64,000 bases of DNA from Microtetraspora glauca. GTDB lineage: Bacteria > Actinomycetota > Actinomycetes > Streptomycetales > Streptomycetaceae. Position numbers and translations under genes: made by a program. Shown here one piece after another: positions 1-9,481 of the stretch. Position 1 is the stretch's first letter; each line of letters begins with the position of its first letter. The notes under the pieces were generated by a model that saw only the letters and a program-made list of their open reading frames with translations, made no database searches and had not been told where the DNA came from. Where the stretch lies: contig JOFO01000003.1 in NCBI GenBank assembly GCA_000721275.1, positions 252,335 to 316,334 on the forward strand, read 5' to 3'.

Positions 1-503
1 GCCCGGTCTGCGCGACCTTCGAGCAGTCGGTCGGCTCCACCGTCGAGAAGGACGTCGAGGCCGGCAAGTACAAGCTCAAGTACGTCGGCGCGACCTTCAT
101 CGACAACATGGACCAGGGCGAGGGCTCGAAGAACGCCCTGTCGGCGCTGGGCGCGGCGCTCGACGTGAGCCCGGAGGCGTTCCTCGACTACAAGGCGGCG
201 CTCTACTCCGCGAAGTGGCACCCGGAGGAGAGCGACGACAAGTTCGCGAAGGACTCCTACCTGCTGGAGGTCGCGGACACGGTCCCGGCGCTGAAGGGCA
301 ACGCCGCCTTCAGGAAGCACGTGGAGGACGGCACCTTCGACGCGTGGGCGATGAAGATGTCGAAGACCTTCTCCGAGAGCGGGGTGACCGGTACCCCGAC
401 GCTGAAGATGGACGGCAGGACGCTGACCGTCGAGGGCTCGCAGAACCCGCCGCTGACGGTCGAGGAGTTCAACGCCGCGCTCACCCCGGTCCTCGCCGGC
501 TGA
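1..503 (+). CDS. DsbA-family thiol-disulfide oxidoreductase, 3' part only
   Basis: The gene enters the window already in frame; bases 3-503 encode about 166 residues ending in TGA. The first complete codons read Pro-Val-Cys, and the partial codon before them (..GC) fits Cys, so the window opens on a CxxC thioredoxin motif (C-P-V-C). Downstream are the helical insertion and the cis-Pro segment 'TGTPTLKMDG', which are typical of the DsbA/FrnE-like thioredoxin fold. Members are usually membrane-anchored or secreted and oxidise or isomerise protein thiols outside the cell. The N-terminus (signal or TM segment) is outside the window. A perfect hairpin follows the stop. Confidence 0.85.
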   Translation, partial: PVCATFEQSVGSTVEKDVEAGKYKLKYVGATFIDNMDQGEGSKNALSALGAALDVSPEAFLDYKAALYSAKWHPEESDDKFAKDSYLLEVADTVPALKGNAAFRKHVEDGTFDAWAMKMSKTFSESGVTGTPTLKMDGRTLTVEGSQNPPLTVEEFNAALTPVLAG

Positions 504-520
504 CCCTCTCCCCTCCGTCC

Positions 521-546
521 GTCCCCGGCCCGCGCGGGCCGGGGAC
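521..546 (+). terminator. Intrinsic hairpin after the DsbA-like gene
   Basis: A perfect 26-bp palindrome (GTCCCCGGCCCGC and its reverse complement) starts 18 bases after the stop codon. It has no clear T-run, as is common for Streptomyces terminators. It separates the thiol oxidoreductase from phoD. Confidence 0.6.
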
Positions 547-609
547 GACGCGTGTCCGCAGGACCTCGTGAGCGACGGGCGAAGTCCCGGAAAACTTTCC
601 GGATTTCGC

Positions 610-646
610 CGTCAACCTTTCATACCCGTCAGTAATCTGACTGGCC
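610..646 (+). promoter_or_regulatory. phoD promoter, probably leaderless, with a possible PHO-box-like -35 region
   Basis: A -10-like TAATCT at 633-638 ends 8 bases before the GTG start at 647, so transcription may begin at or next to the start codon. GTCAACC at 611-617 lies where the -35 would be. It resembles the GTTCACC core of Streptomyces PhoP boxes, but no clean 11-bp direct repeat is visible, so PhoP control is only a suggestion. Confidence 0.4.
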
Positions 647-2296
647 GTGACCAGTCACTCCATATCTCCTGCCCCCACGCGGCGCACGGTCGTCAAGGCC
701 GCCGCCGTCACCGCCGTCGCCACCCCCGCGCTGCTCGGCGCGGCAGCGCCGGCCCTCGCGGACGCCGCGGCGCCCGCCTTCCTGCACGGCGTCGCCTCGG
801 GCGACCCGCTGCCCGACGGCGTCCTGCTCTGGACGCGCGTCACCCCCTCCCCGGAGGCCGTGCCCGGCTCCGGGCTCGGCGCGGACGTCCGCGTCGACTG
901 GGAGGTGGCCGAGGACCGCTCGTTCACCCGGGTCGCCGCCTCCGGTACGGCCACCGCGACCGCAGCCGCCGACCACACGGTCAAGGCCGACGTCCGCGGA
1001 CTGCGCCCGGCCACCTCGTACTTCTTCCGCTTCACGGCCGGCGGCACGATCTCGGCGACGGGCCGGACCCGCACCGCCCCGGCCGCCGACGCCGCCGCGC
1101 CGGGCGTCCGCTTCGGCGTGGTGTCCTGCGCCAACTTCGAGGCCGGGCACTTCTCCGCGTACCGCCACCTGGCGGGCCGCGCCGACCTCGACGCGGTGCT
1201 GCACCTCGGCGACTACCTGTACGAGTACGCCAGCGGGATCTACCCGAAGGCCGGGGACACCGTCCGGCCGCACGAGCCGCGCCACGAGATCGTGTCGCTG
1301 GCCGACTACCGCACCCGGCACGGCTGGTACAAGACGGACCCGGACCTCCAGGCGCTGCACGCCGCCCACCCGGTGGTGGCGATCTGGGACGACCACGAGT
1401 TCGCCAACGACGCCTGGACGGGCGGCGCCGAGAACCACACCCCGGGCGCCGAGGGCGACTGGGCCGCGCGGGTCGCCGCCGCCAAGCGGGCGTACTTCGA
1501 GTGGATGCCGGTCCGCGCCTCCACGGAGGGCACGGTCTTCCGCCGGATCCGCTTCGGCAGGCTGGCCGATCTGCACCTGCTGGACCTGCGCTCGTTCCGC
1601 TCCGCGCAGGCGAAGGCGGGCTCCGGCGCGGTCGACGACCCGGAGCGCACGCTCACCGGCCGGGCGCAGCTCGACTGGCTGAAGTCCGGTCTGGCCGGTT
1701 CGGACGCCGCCTGGCAGCTGGTCGGCACCTCGGTGATGATCTCGCCGGTGACCTTCGGCTCGCTGCCCGCGTACCTGCTGGAGCCGCTCGCCGAGCTGGT
1801 GGGGCTGCCGACGGAGGGGCTCGCGGTCAACGTCGACCAGTGGGACGGCTACACCGACGACCGCAAGGAGCTGCTGGCGCACCTGAGCTCCCGGGCGATC
1901 CGGAACACGGTCTTCCTGACCGGCGACATCCACATGGCGTGGGCGAACGACGTGCCGGCCAAGGCGGCCACGTACCCGCTCTCCCCCTCGGTGGCCACCG
2001 AGTTCGTGGTCACCTCGGTGACCTCGGACAACCTGGACGACCTGCTGAACGTGGCTCCGGGCACCCTCTCGGTGGTGGCCGCGGGCGCGGTGAAGGCGGC
2101 CAACCGGCACGTGAAGTGGGTGGACATGGACCACCACGGGTACGGCGTCCTCGACGTGACCGCCGAGCGCTCGCAGATGGACTACTACACGGTCTCCGAC
2201 AAGCGCGATCCGGCCGCGACCGCGTCCTGGGCCCGCTCCTACCGGACGCTCAGCGGAACGCAGCGTGTCGAGCGGGTGTACCAGCCGGTCGCCTGA
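647..2296 (+). CDS. phoD: PhoD-family alkaline phosphatase/phosphodiesterase, Tat-exported
   Basis: 549-residue secreted metallophosphoesterase that releases phosphate from phosphomono- and diesters outside the cell. The N-terminus has twin arginines (R12-R13, TRRTVVK), a hydrophobic stretch and an ALA-DA cleavage site near residue 38, which is a Tat signal expected for a cofactor-loaded enzyme. The mature part starts with the PhoD N-terminal fibronectin-like domain ([20 protein letters not shown]). Metal-site motifs follow: HLGDYLYEY (about 186-194), [11 protein letters not shown] (about 246-256) and TGDIHMAW (about 425-432). Length is normal for PhoD. The GTG start has no Shine-Dalgarno sequence but sits 8 bases from a -10 hexamer, consistent with a leaderless message. 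Confidence 0.95.
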   Translation: MTSHSISPAPTRRTVVKAAAVTAVATPALLGAAAPALADAAAPAFLHGVASGDPLPDGVLLWTRVTPSPEAVPGSGLGADVRVDWEVAEDRSFTRVAASGTATATAAADHTVKADVRGLRPATSYFFRFTAGGTISATGRTRTAPAADAAAPGVRFGVVSCANFEAGHFSAYRHLAGRADLDAVLHLGDYLYEYASGIYPKAGDTVRPHEPRHEIVSLADYRTRHGWYKTDPDLQALHAAHPVVAIWDDHEFANDAWTGGAENHTPGAEGDWAARVAAAKRAYFEWMPVRASTEGTVFRRIRFGRLADLHLLDLRSFRSAQAKAGSGAVDDPERTLTGRAQLDWLKSGLAGSDAAWQLVGTSVMISPVTFGSLPAYLLEPLAELVGLPTEGLAVNVDQWDGYTDDRKELLAHLSSRAIRNTVFLTGDIHMAWANDVPAKAATYPLSPSVATEFVVTSVTSDNLDDLLNVAPGTLSVVAAGAVKAANRHVKWVDMDHHGYGVLDVTAERSQMDYYTVSDKRDPAATASWARSYRTLSGTQRVERVYQPVA

Positions 2297-2359
2297 CCGC
2301 CTTTCGACCGTCGATTTTCAGCCATGATCCTCTGTGTTAACGGACGATGACATGGCTAC

Positions 2360-2405
2360 GGCGGGTGGTGGTCCCGAGGCCCCGAAACCGGACACACCAC
2401 CCGCC
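2360..2405 (+). terminator. Inverted repeat between phoD and the protease gene
   Basis: GGCGGGTGGTG (2360-2370) pairs perfectly with CACCACCCGCC (2395-2405) across a 24-base loop. It lies 64 bases after the phoD stop and could end phoD transcription. The long loop makes it weaker than the other hairpins here. Confidence 0.35.
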
Positions 2406-2592
2406 ACCGGCGCGGCTTCTGTTACGTCGCCGTCTCAAACTGCGGAACCCGCGCAAACTTTTCTTCCCGATGTCCCCAATTGCCCTCCGAATGATTGGGC
2501 CTGATCACCGCTCAACGGTGTCTGACATGAACGCGTAATCTCCCCGCCGTGGCGAGGAAGTACCTCCCACCACCCCCCGCGAGGAGTCACCT

Positions 2593-3591
2593 GTGCGTGC
2601 TCTTGTCCGTATATCGCCGCGTACCTCACGTCGTGTGCTCGGCACCGCCGTCCTGGCCGGAACCCTGGCCCTGGCGCCGTTCTCCGCCCCCGTCGTCGCC
2701 CAGGCCACCCCGGCCCTGGCCGGTGCCTCCGCCGAGGAGTGCCACGACGACGCGGAGGCGCTGTCCGGCGCCCGCAAGGAGAAGGGCGCCGACACCCACG
2801 CCCACGAGCCGAACGAGGTCTCCGCCGCCCAGGCCAAGGCCATGGACGCCGACCTCAGCAAGAAGCTCTCGGCGCTGAAGTCGAGCGGCCGGCTCTCCGC
2901 CACCGCCGCCACCGCCGGCGCGACCATCCCGGTCTACTTCCACGTCATCCACAGCGGCACGACGGGCAAGCTGAGCGCGACGGCCATCAACAACCAGATG
3001 AACGTGCTCAACGCGGCCTTCGGCGGCCAGGGCACCGGCAACGTGAACACCGGCTTCCAGTTCACCCTCGCCGGCACCACCTACACGGACAACGCCTCCT
3101 GGTACAACCTGGCCTCCGGCTCCACCGCCGAGAAGCAGATGAAGCAGACCCTCCGCCAGGGCGGCGCGAACGCGCTGAACATCTACACCGCGAACCTCAG
3201 CGGCGGCCTGCTCGGCTGGGCGACCTTCCCGTCCTCGTACAACTCCAACCCGTCCATGGACGGCGTCGTCCTCCTCGACGGCTCGCTGCCGGGCGGCTCG
3301 GCGGCCAACTACAACCAGGGCGACACCGCCACCCACGAGGTCGGCCACTGGATGGGCCTGTACCACACCTTCCAGGGCGGCTGCAACGGCAACGGCGACT
3401 ACGTCGCCGACACCCCGGCCGAGAAGTCTCCGGCGTACGAGTGCCCGACCGGCCGCGACTCCTGCACCTCCAAGGCCGGCGTGGACCCGATCCACAACTT
3501 CATGGACTACACGTACGACGCGTGCATGTACCAGTTCACCACGGGCCAGGTGACCCGGATGAACGACCACTGGACCGCGTACCGCGCCTGA
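2593..3591 (+). CDS. Secreted zinc metalloprotease (M43/pappalysin-like metzincin)
   Basis: 332-residue secreted protease. Residues 1-40 form a Sec signal peptide (several Arg, then a hydrophobic stretch, ending near VAQATPA). A charged pro-region follows, and a catalytic domain begins near IPVYFHVIH (about residue 112). The metzincin zinc site [11 protein letters not shown] starts at H248 (HExxHxxGxxH), with the Met-turn methionine in [11 protein letters not shown] at about 304. Paired cysteines between the zinc site and the Met-turn fit M43 disulfides. Start is GTG at 2593 with GAGGAG about 8 bases upstream. A strong hairpin lies just downstream, so it is probably transcribed alone. Confidence 0.92.
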   Translation: MRALVRISPRTSRRVLGTAVLAGTLALAPFSAPVVAQATPALAGASAEECHDDAEALSGARKEKGADTHAHEPNEVSAAQAKAMDADLSKKLSALKSSGRLSATAATAGATIPVYFHVIHSGTTGKLSATAINNQMNVLNAAFGGQGTGNVNTGFQFTLAGTTYTDNASWYNLASGSTAEKQMKQTLRQGGANALNIYTANLSGGLLGWATFPSSYNSNPSMDGVVLLDGSLPGGSAANYNQGDTATHEVGHWMGLYHTFQGGCNGNGDYVADTPAEKSPAYECPTGRDSCTSKAGVDPIHNFMDYTYDACMYQFTTGQVTRMNDHWTAYRA

Positions 3592-3613
3592 CGGCCCGTC
3601 CGCGCACAGTGAA

Positions 3614-3642
3614 CGGCCCCCGGGGGACTCCCCCGGGGGCCG
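3614..3642. terminator. Bidirectional terminator hairpin
   Basis: A 12-bp perfect stem (CGGCCCCCGGGG / CCCCGGGGGCCG) lies between convergent genes, 22 bases after the protease stop and 20 bases beyond the hydrolase stop. It can serve both strands. Confidence 0.75.
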
Positions 3643-3662
3643 TCCCCGTCACTCCCCTGCGG

Positions 3663-4253
3663 TCACTCCCCCTCGGCGAGTCCGTCGAGCCCGTCGAGGA
3701 AGTCCAGCGCGATCGCCCAGGTCCGCTCCGCCGCCTCGGCGTCCCAGTCCGGCAGGTCCGGGTCCGTGAAGATGTGCCCGGCGCCCCGGTACCGGTACAC
3801 CTCCACGTCCGCCCCCGCCCTCCGCATCTGGAGGTACCAGGCGGACAGCCAGTCGTCCGTCTCGAACGGGTCCGGCTCGGCCACGTGCAGCTGGACCGGC
3901 AGGTCGTCCACGGACGCGTTCGGCGCGAGGTCCGAGGTGCCGTGGAGCAGCAGCAGCCCGCGCGCCTTCTCGTCGCCGAGCGCCAGCGTCTGCGCCACCG
4001 ACGCCCCGAAGGAGAAGCCCGCGTAGACCAGCCCGCGCTCCGAGTAGGGGGCCGCGGCGAGCACCGCGCGCTTCAGCAGCTCGTCCGCGCCGATCTCGTC
4101 CTTCTTCGCCATGCCCTCCTCCACCGAGTCGGTGGTCCAGCCGTCGAAGAGGTCCGGCACCCACACCTGGTGCCCGGCGGCCCGCAGCCGGTCGGCGGCG
4201 GCCTCGACCGCCGGGCGCACCCCGTGCACCGAGGGGAAAAGCATGATGTCCAT
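3663..4253 (-). CDS. Dienelactone hydrolase-family alpha/beta hydrolase
   Basis: 196-residue cytosolic alpha/beta hydrolase. Starting at the ATG at 4253 (MDIMLFPSVHG) the fold begins as in dienelactone hydrolases; the open frame reaches 4283, but those extra ten residues are not family-like. The nucleophile elbow is GFSFG (79-83), so the usual DLH cysteine is serine (S81). A candidate acid lies in HVAEPDPFE (about 123-131) and the histidine is H160 in GAGHIF. The substrate cannot be read from sequence. The gene is convergent with the protease gene and lies 57 bases downstream of the antiporter gene on the same strand, possibly co-transcribed. Confidence 0.85.
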   Translation of the reverse strand: MDIMLFPSVHGVRPAVEAAADRLRAAGHQVWVPDLFDGWTTDSVEEGMAKKDEIGADELLKRAVLAAAPYSERGLVYAGFSFGASVAQTLALGDEKARGLLLLHGTSDLAPNASVDDLPVQLHVAEPDPFETDDWLSAWYLQMRRAGADVEVYRYRGAGHIFTDPDLPDWDAEAAERTWAIALDFLDGLDGLAEGE

Positions 4254-4310
4254 GCCCGCCATCCTGCCACCCGCCGCGGACAACGCCCCGGAGCCGCCGG
4301 CCGGGCGGGC

Positions 4311-5897
4311 TCAGCGCATCGAGCGGACGTCCAGCTGCCGCAGCACCCGGTCCACCACCTCGGGGTCGGCGCCCGGCTCGCTGCGCGCCGCGAGGACGGC
4401 GTGCCGGGCGGCGGACATCATCTCCCGCTGCACGGCCTGGAGCCGCTTCAGCCGGTCGACCCGCTCCGTGAAGGCGGCCCGCCGCTCCTCGTCCACCATG
4501 TCCGGGCTGATCCGCGCCCCGATGTCGAAGGCCCCGCGCTGGAGCCGTTCCGCGATCTCCTCGGGCAGCTCCTCGACCTCCTCGATCTCCTTCAGGCGCC
4601 GCTTGGCGGCCTTCGCGGCCCGGACGGCCAGCTCGCGCTCGAAGGCCCGCTCGGCGTCGGCGTCGGCCCGCACCCCCAGGAAGCGCACCAGCCGGGGCAG
4701 GGTGAGCCCCTGGACGACGAGCGTCGCCATGATCACGCAGAAGGCGATGAAGACCAGCTCGTCCCGGCCGGGGAAGGGCGAGCCGTCGTCGGTGGTGCGC
4801 GGAATGGCGAGGGCCAGCGCCACCGACGCCACCCCGCGCATCCCGGACCACCACATGACGACCGTCTCCCGCCAGCTCATCGGGATCTCCTCGGCCAGGT
4901 CCCTGCGGTCGTGCAGCCGCTTCGCCAGCCACGTGGCGGGGAGCAGCCACAGCAGCCGGACCCCGACGACCACGGCGACGACCACGGCGCCCCAGCCGAG
5001 CATCTCGCCGGCCCGGCCCTCGGCGACGCCGAAGACGTGGATGAGTTCGAGCCCGATGAGGCCGAAGGCGATGCCGGTGACGAGGGTGTCGACGACCTCC
5101 CAGAAGGTCTGGGCAGCGAGCCGGCCCATCACGTCGTCGGCGTCGACCGCGTACTCGGCGAGGAACAGCGCGGTGACGAGGACCGCGAGGACGCCGGAGC
5201 CGTGCAGCTCCTCGGCGAGCACGTAGGCGACGAACGGGACGAGGAGGGTGAGGCCGGTCTGGAGGGTGGCGTCGCCGACGAAGCCCATCAGCTTGTTGGT
5301 GACCCAGCCGAGCAGCAGGCCGACCGCGACCGCGACGACCGCCGACAGGACGAGCGCCCCCAGCGCCTCCGGCCAGGAGAACTCGCCGCTCACCACCGCC
5401 GCGATGGCCACGTGGTAGAGCACGATCGCGGTGACGTCGTTGAAGAGCCCCTCGCCCTCCAGGATCGACACCAGTCGCCGGGGCAGTCCCAGCGAGCCGG
5501 CGACGGCGGTCGCCGCGACCGGGTCGGGCGGGGCGACCAGGGCGCCGAGCGCGAGCGCGGCGGCCAGCGGGATGCCGGGCACCAGGACGTTCGCGACGGC
5601 GCCGACGGCGGCCGTGGTGACGAAGACCAGGGCGACCGCGAGCAGGAAGATCGGCCGCCGGTTGGCCGCGAACTGCCGCCAGGAGGTCCGCTGCACGGAG
5701 GCGTAGAGCAGCGGCGGCAGCACCAGCGGCAGGATGAACTCGGGCGGGATGTCGACGTTCGGCACGAACGGCAGGACGGCCAGCACGATCCCGAGGAGCG
5801 TCATCAGCACCGGCGCGGGCAGCCCGAGCCGGTCACCGAGGGGCACGGTGAGCACCGCCCCGAGCAGCAGCAAGAACAGAAGGGCCAGTTGATCCAC
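4311..5897 (-). CDS. Na+/H+ antiporter, CPA1 family
   Basis: 528-residue inner-membrane cation/proton exchanger. The first 400 or so residues form about 12 hydrophobic segments. They include VAPPDPVAATAVAGSLGLP and EGLFNDVTAIVLY, the conserved CPA1 signatures whose Asp residues take part in ion exchange. The last 130 residues are cytoplasmic, charged and probably coiled (KAAKRRLKEIEEVEELPEE), like the regulatory tails of NhaP/NhaK-type proteins. Length and layout are normal. It probably has a role in pH and Na+ homeostasis; ion preference (Na+ or K+) cannot be decided. GNAT and rluD genes lie upstream on the same strand. Confidence 0.92.
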   Translation of the reverse strand: MDQLALLFLLLLGAVLTVPLGDRLGLPAPVLMTLLGIVLAVLPFVPNVDIPPEFILPLVLPPLLYASVQRTSWRQFAANRRPIFLLAVALVFVTTAAVGAVANVLVPGIPLAAALALGALVAPPDPVAATAVAGSLGLPRRLVSILEGEGLFNDVTAIVLYHVAIAAVVSGEFSWPEALGALVLSAVVAVAVGLLLGWVTNKLMGFVGDATLQTGLTLLVPFVAYVLAEELHGSGVLAVLVTALFLAEYAVDADDVMGRLAAQTFWEVVDTLVTGIAFGLIGLELIHVFGVAEGRAGEMLGWGAVVVAVVVGVRLLWLLPATWLAKRLHDRRDLAEEIPMSWRETVVMWWSGMRGVASVALALAIPRTTDDGSPFPGRDELVFIAFCVIMATLVVQGLTLPRLVRFLGVRADADAERAFERELAVRAAKAAKRRLKEIEEVEELPEEIAERLQRGAFDIGARISPDMVDEERRAAFTERVDRLKRLQAVQREMMSAARHAVLAARSEPGADPEVVDRVLRQLDVRSMR

Positions 5898-5986
5898 GGC
5901 CCCACCCTGTCACGTACGTCCGTTTTGGTGGCGATAACCCCCTGTGTGACGGCAGATGTCCGCCGTGGTACCGAGGGGGGCGGCGG

Positions 5987-6454
5987 CTAGAGGGCGCGCC
6001 GCATCGCCCGGTGCGGGATGCCCGCGTCGGGGAACTCGCCGCCGTACGCCGCGTAGCCCAGCCGCTCGTAGAACCCGAGGGCGTGGGTCTGGGCGTGCAG
6101 GTCGACGGCGGTCAGGCCGCGCGCCCGGGCCGCGTCCTCGATGGCCCGCACCAGCGCCGCGCCCACCCCGAGGCCGCGCGCCGCCTCGGCGACCGCGAGC
6201 CGGCCGAGCGAGCCGACGGAGGCGTCCGCGCCGGTCTTGCCGACCGCGTCGGCGCCGTGCAGCAGCCGGCCGGTGCCCAGCGGCTGCCCGTCCGGCCGGA
6301 CCGCGAGGACGTGCACGGCGGTGGCGTCGTACGCGTCGTACTCCAGCTCCGCCGGGACGCCCTGCTCCTTCACGAAGACCTCGCGGCGGACCGCGAAGCA
6401 CGCCTCCAGATCGGCCTCGCCGGCCGCCTCGCGGACCTCGTACGCCCCGCTCAC
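5987..6454 (-). CDS. GNAT-family N-acetyltransferase
   Basis: 155-residue acetyl-CoA-dependent acyltransferase. The GNAT core shows [19 protein letters not shown] (strand beta4 plus the R/Q-x-x-G-x-G/A pyrophosphate loop) and the C-terminal [15 protein letters not shown] helix-strand pair. The N-terminal '[15 protein letters not shown]' resembles ElaA/YjcF-type acetyltransferases of unknown substrate. I place the start at GTG 6454, which overlaps the rluD-like stop as GTGA; the two genes are almost certainly one operon with translational coupling. The frame stays open upstream, but that part lies inside the pseudouridine synthase gene. Confidence 0.88.
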   Translation of the reverse strand: MSGAYEVREAAGEADLEACFAVRREVFVKEQGVPAELEYDAYDATAVHVLAVRPDGQPLGTGRLLHGADAVGKTGADASVGSLGRLAVAEAARGLGVGAALVRAIEDAARARGLTAVDLHAQTHALGFYERLGYAAYGGEFPDAGIPHRAMRRAL

Positions 6455-7392
6455 CGGCTCTCCGCCTCGATGCGGTCGAGCGCGGTCTGGAGGTCGGCCG
6501 GGTAGGTGGAGGCGAACTCGACCCACTTCCCGTCGCCGGGATGCTCGAAGCCGAGCCGGACCGCGTGCAGCCACTGGCGGGTCAGCCCGAGCCGCTTGGC
6601 CATGGTCGGGTCGGCGCCGTAGGTGAGGTCGCCGACGCAGGGGTGGCGGTGGGCCGACATGTGCACCCGGATCTGGTGGGTGCGGCCGGTCTCCAGCTTG
6701 ATGTCGAGCAGCGAGGCCGCCCGGTACGCCTCGATCAGGTCGTAGTGGGTGACGGACGGCTTGCCGTCGGCGGTCACGGCCCACTTGTAGTCGTGGTTCG
6801 GGTGCCGGCCGATCGGCGCGTCGATGGTGCCGCTCAGCGGGTCCGGGTGGCCCTGGACCAGCGCGTGGTAGCGCTTGTCGACCGTGCGCTCCTTGAACTG
6901 GCGCTTGAGCGAGGTGTACGCGTACTCCGACTTGGCGACCACCATGAGGCCGGAGGTGCCGACGTCGAGGCGGTGCACGATGCCCTGGCGCTCGGCGGCG
7001 CCCGAGGTGGAGATCCGGTAGCCGGCGGCGGCGAGGCCGCCGATCACGGTGGTGCCGGTCCAGCCGGGGCTCGGGTGGGCCGCGACCCCGATCGGCTTCA
7101 TGATCACGACGATGTCGTCGTCGTCGTGGACGATCTCCATGCCCTCCACGGGCTCGGCGACGACCTGCACGGGCGCGGGGGCGCCCGGCATCTCGACCTC
7201 CAGCCACGCGCCGCCGCTCACCCGCTCGGACTTGCCGACGACGGCGCCGTCGACCTGGACCTTGCCCGCGGCGGCGAGCTCGGCCGCCTTCGTACGGGAA
7301 AACCCGAACATACGGGCGATGGCGGCGTCGACGCGCTCGCCCTCCAGGCCATCGGGAACGGGCAGGGTGCGGATCTCGGGACTCGTGCTCAC
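6451..7392 (-). CDS. RluD-family large-subunit rRNA pseudouridine synthase
   Basis: 313-residue RNA-modifying enzyme that isomerises uridine to pseudouridine. An N-terminal S4 RNA-binding domain (about 15-70, [20 protein letters not shown]) is followed by the RluA/RluD catalytic domain with [15 protein letters not shown]; the catalytic Asp is D143. [10 protein letters not shown] further on is the conserved RluA-family motif. By family it would act on 23S rRNA helix 69 (positions 1911/1915/1917 in E. coli), although RluC- or RluD-like specificity cannot be proved here. It lies between lspA and the GNAT gene on the same strand; lspA-rluD adjacency is common in bacteria. Confidence 0.93.
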   Translation of the reverse strand: MSTSPEIRTLPVPDGLEGERVDAAIARMFGFSRTKAAELAAAGKVQVDGAVVGKSERVSGGAWLEVEMPGAPAPVQVVAEPVEGMEIVHDDDDIVVIMKPIGVAAHPSPGWTGTTVIGGLAAAGYRISTSGAAERQGIVHRLDVGTSGLMVVAKSEYAYTSLKRQFKERTVDKRYHALVQGHPDPLSGTIDAPIGRHPNHDYKWAVTADGKPSVTHYDLIEAYRAASLLDIKLETGRTHQIRVHMSAHRHPCVGDLTYGADPTMAKRLGLTRQWLHAVRLGFEHPGDGKWVEFASTYPADLQTALDRIEAESR

Positions 7393-7435
7393 CCGTCGAG
7401 TATGCCTTGTGCCGGGAGTGCTCGGTCCTGCGTGC

Positions 7436-8014
7436 TCAGTCCTTGTGGACGGTGCCGTCCGGGTCCAGGCCGCGGAAGGACAGGATGACGATCAGGATGC
7501 CGCCGCAGACGATCGCCGAGTCGGCGAGGTTGAAGACGGCGAAGTGGGCCGGGGCGATGAAGTCCACGACCGCGCCCTCGAAGACGCCCGGCGAACGGAA
7601 CAGCCGGTCGGTCAGGTTGCCCAGCGCGCCGCCGAGCAGCAGGCCCAGCGCGATCGCCCAGGGCAGGCTGTAGAGCTTCCGGGCCAGCCGGATGATCACC
7701 ACGATGACGGCGGCCGCGATACAGGTGAAGACGATGGTGAACGCCTCGCCCATGCCGAAGGCCGCGCCCGGGTTGCGGATCGCCTCGAAGCGGAGCAGAT
7801 CGCCGATGACCTTGATCGGCTCGCGGCCCTCCAGCTTCTCCACCACGACGATCTTGCTGCCGAGGTCGAGGAGGTAGGCGAGCACGGCCACCACGAAGAG
7901 CGCGACGATCCGCCGCCTGCCCTTCGGAGCGCCCTCGGGCCGCTCCTCCGGGGCGGCCGAGTCCTCGGCCCCTGCTGAATCCGGCGTACCGATGACGCTC
8001 TCCGCCTCTGCCAC
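7436..8014 (-). CDS. lspA: Lipoprotein signal peptidase (signal peptidase II)
   Basis: 192-residue membrane aspartic protease that removes signal peptides from diacylated prolipoproteins. Four hydrophobic segments follow a roughly 35-residue acidic, disordered N-terminal extension. Catalytic aspartates are D136 in GNLTDR and D165 in FNLADSAI, and the NPGAAFG motif (81-87) is present. GTG at 8014 is taken as the start because the longer open frame upstream has no family similarity. It lies 43 bases upstream of the rluD-like gene on the same strand, giving the usual lspA-rluD order. Confidence 0.94.
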   Translation of the reverse strand: MAEAESVIGTPDSAGAEDSAAPEERPEGAPKGRRRIVALFVVAVLAYLLDLGSKIVVVEKLEGREPIKVIGDLLRFEAIRNPGAAFGMGEAFTIVFTCIAAAVIVVIIRLARKLYSLPWAIALGLLLGGALGNLTDRLFRSPGVFEGAVVDFIAPAHFAVFNLADSAIVCGGILIVILSFRGLDPDGTVHKD

Positions 8015-8208
8015 GTGAGTGAGTCCCTCGTACCTCGTTGCCTGACCGTGCACCGAGGGTACGGCACAGGCGTACGAGACCGGCAGCCCGTACCGCCGCC
8101 GCCCCCGCCCGCCCGGGCCGCCGGGCAGCCGTCCGCCGCTCCCGCAGGGGGTGCCCGACCGGGCGCGGCCGACGCCGCGCCCGGCCGGCCCGGTCCGGAG
8201 GAAGCGGC

Positions 8209-9198
8209 CTAGCCGCGCCGCTCCTGCTTCTGCTTGTCCTCCACGCACAGGGTGGCGCGCGGGAACGCCTGCATGCGGGCCTTGCCGATGGGCTTGCCGC
8301 AGACCTCGCAGAGGCCGTACGTGCCCGCGTCGAGCCGTTCCAGGGCGTGCTCGGTCTGCTCCAGCATCTCCCGCGCGTTGGCCGCCAGGGCCAGCTCGTG
8401 CTCCCGGGTGATGTTCTTGGTGCCGGTGTCCGCCTCGTCCTGGCCGGCCCCGTCCCCGGAGTCGCGCATCAGGCCGGTCAGCTCCTCCTGGGAGTGGGCC
8501 AGCTCGCTGCGCAGCCGCAGCACCTCCGCCTGGAGGTCGCTGCGGGCCTCGGCGACCTCCTCCGGGGTCCACGGCTCCTCGCCGGGACGTACCGCGAGGT
8601 CCCCGGCCCGCGCCGGGGGCACGGCCGCCTCGTCCTCGACGGTCGTGACGCCACCCGCGGTCTTCTTCGCTGCCACCGTCCTGGCTCCTGTCTGCGTCTG
8701 CGCGGCCGCCTTCCGGCCGACACCCTTCTCCACGGTTCCCTCCCCCGCCCCTGCCGCCTCCCCGACGGCACCCTTCTCCGCCCCGGCCTCGGCGGCCACG
8801 GCCTTCTTGGCCGCCTTCTTGGCCACGGCTTTCTTGGCCGCAACCTTCTTGGCCACGGCCTTGTCAGCCGCCGCCCCCTCGGCCACGGGCTTCGCGGCCG
8901 CGGCCTTCTTCGCGACCGCCTTCTTCGCGACGGCCTTCTTGGCCACCGCCTTCTTGGCCACCGCCTTCTTCGCGGTCTTCCTCGCGGCCGGAGCCGCCTC
9001 CTCCGCCGCGCCGGAGAGCGCCGCGCCGGAAGGCGCCTCGCCGGACTCGGCCGAGTCGCCCGCGGGCGCGCGTTTCCGCGACGCGCGGGCCGGGGCCGTC
9101 GTACGCCGCTTGCCGGCCGCGCCCGCCGGGGAACCGGCGGACCCGGGGTCCCCGGCGCCGGCCGGGGACTGCTTCGCGGCGGTCTTCTTCGCCACCAT
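8209..9198 (-). CDS. DksA/TraR zinc-finger protein with long Lys/Ala-rich histone H1-like N-terminal tail
   Basis: 329 residues in two very different parts. Residues 1-200 are low-complexity Lys/Ala/Val/Gly with repeated 'AKKAV' blocks, like the C-terminal tails of HupS or eukaryotic histone H1. Residues 210-329 are DksA/TraR-like: an acidic coiled-coil ([19 protein letters not shown]), then a zinc finger with C297-x2-C300 and C318. The fourth ligand position is Asp (C-V-E-D), so the finger is C-C-C-D as written. DksA proteins bind the RNA polymerase secondary channel with ppGpp; whether this one does is inference. It is 155 bases upstream of lspA on the same strand and divergent from ileS. 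Confidence 0.85.
   Translation of the reverse strand: MVAKKTAAKQSPAGAGDPGSAGSPAGAAGKRRTTAPARASRKRAPAGDSAESGEAPSGAALSGAAEEAAPAARKTAKKAVAKKAVAKKAVAKKAVAKKAAAAKPVAEGAAADKAVAKKVAAKKAVAKKAAKKAVAAEAGAEKGAVGEAAGAGEGTVEKGVGRKAAAQTQTGARTVAAKKTAGGVTTVEDEAAVPPARAGDLAVRPGEEPWTPEEVAEARSDLQAEVLRLRSELAHSQEELTGLMRDSGDGAGQDEADTGTKNITREHELALAANAREMLEQTEHALERLDAGTYGLCEVCGKPIGKARMQAFPRATLCVEDKQKQERRG
8790..8990 (-). repeat. AKKAV codon repeats inside the DksA-like gene
   Basis: Short direct repeats of about 15 bases (variants of TTCTTGGCCACGGCC on the plus strand) encode the Ala-Lys-Lys-Ala-Val blocks of the tail. Near-identical neighbours make copy-number change by slippage likely. Confidence 0.7.
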
Positions 9199-9481
9199 GT
9201 CGCGGCCCCTTCACATTTTGTGATCTTGCTCGCGCATCGTGCTGGGACGATAAATCGGCCCAAGGCGCGCGGCAACGGGGCACGCCGCCCATTTCGCCCG
9301 CCCCGCGCCCCCGGCCCGGGCCCGTCGGAAACAGGTGCCCAACTCCCCGCCGGGTAATCCGCCCCGCCGCTCCCCCGGACGGCCCCCGGAACACCGCGCC
9401 GGTCCATGTGCCCATTCGGGTCACCGCCCGCCGCCGGCAAACCGGTCGGCCCGGCGCCCCCGCGCCCCGTACACTGGCCTC
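9199..9481. promoter_or_regulatory. Divergent promoter region between the DksA-like gene and ileS
   Basis: No gene is seen. On the plus strand TACACT (9470-9475) is a fair -10 hexamer placing the ileS leader start near 9482; no good -35 is visible. The DksA-side promoter must lie within the first 100 or so bases, but no hexamer stands out. Confidence 0.4.

Noticed and set aside
568..2340. A 590-residue open frame overlapping phoD in another phase
   Set aside because: Arg/Pro/Gly-rich composition and no domain; it is a shadow of phoD produced by high GC.
2739..5990. A 1083-residue plus-strand open frame over three genes on both strands
   Set aside because: Covers the protease, hydrolase and antiporter genes; composition is the high-GC antisense/phase artefact, not protein-like.
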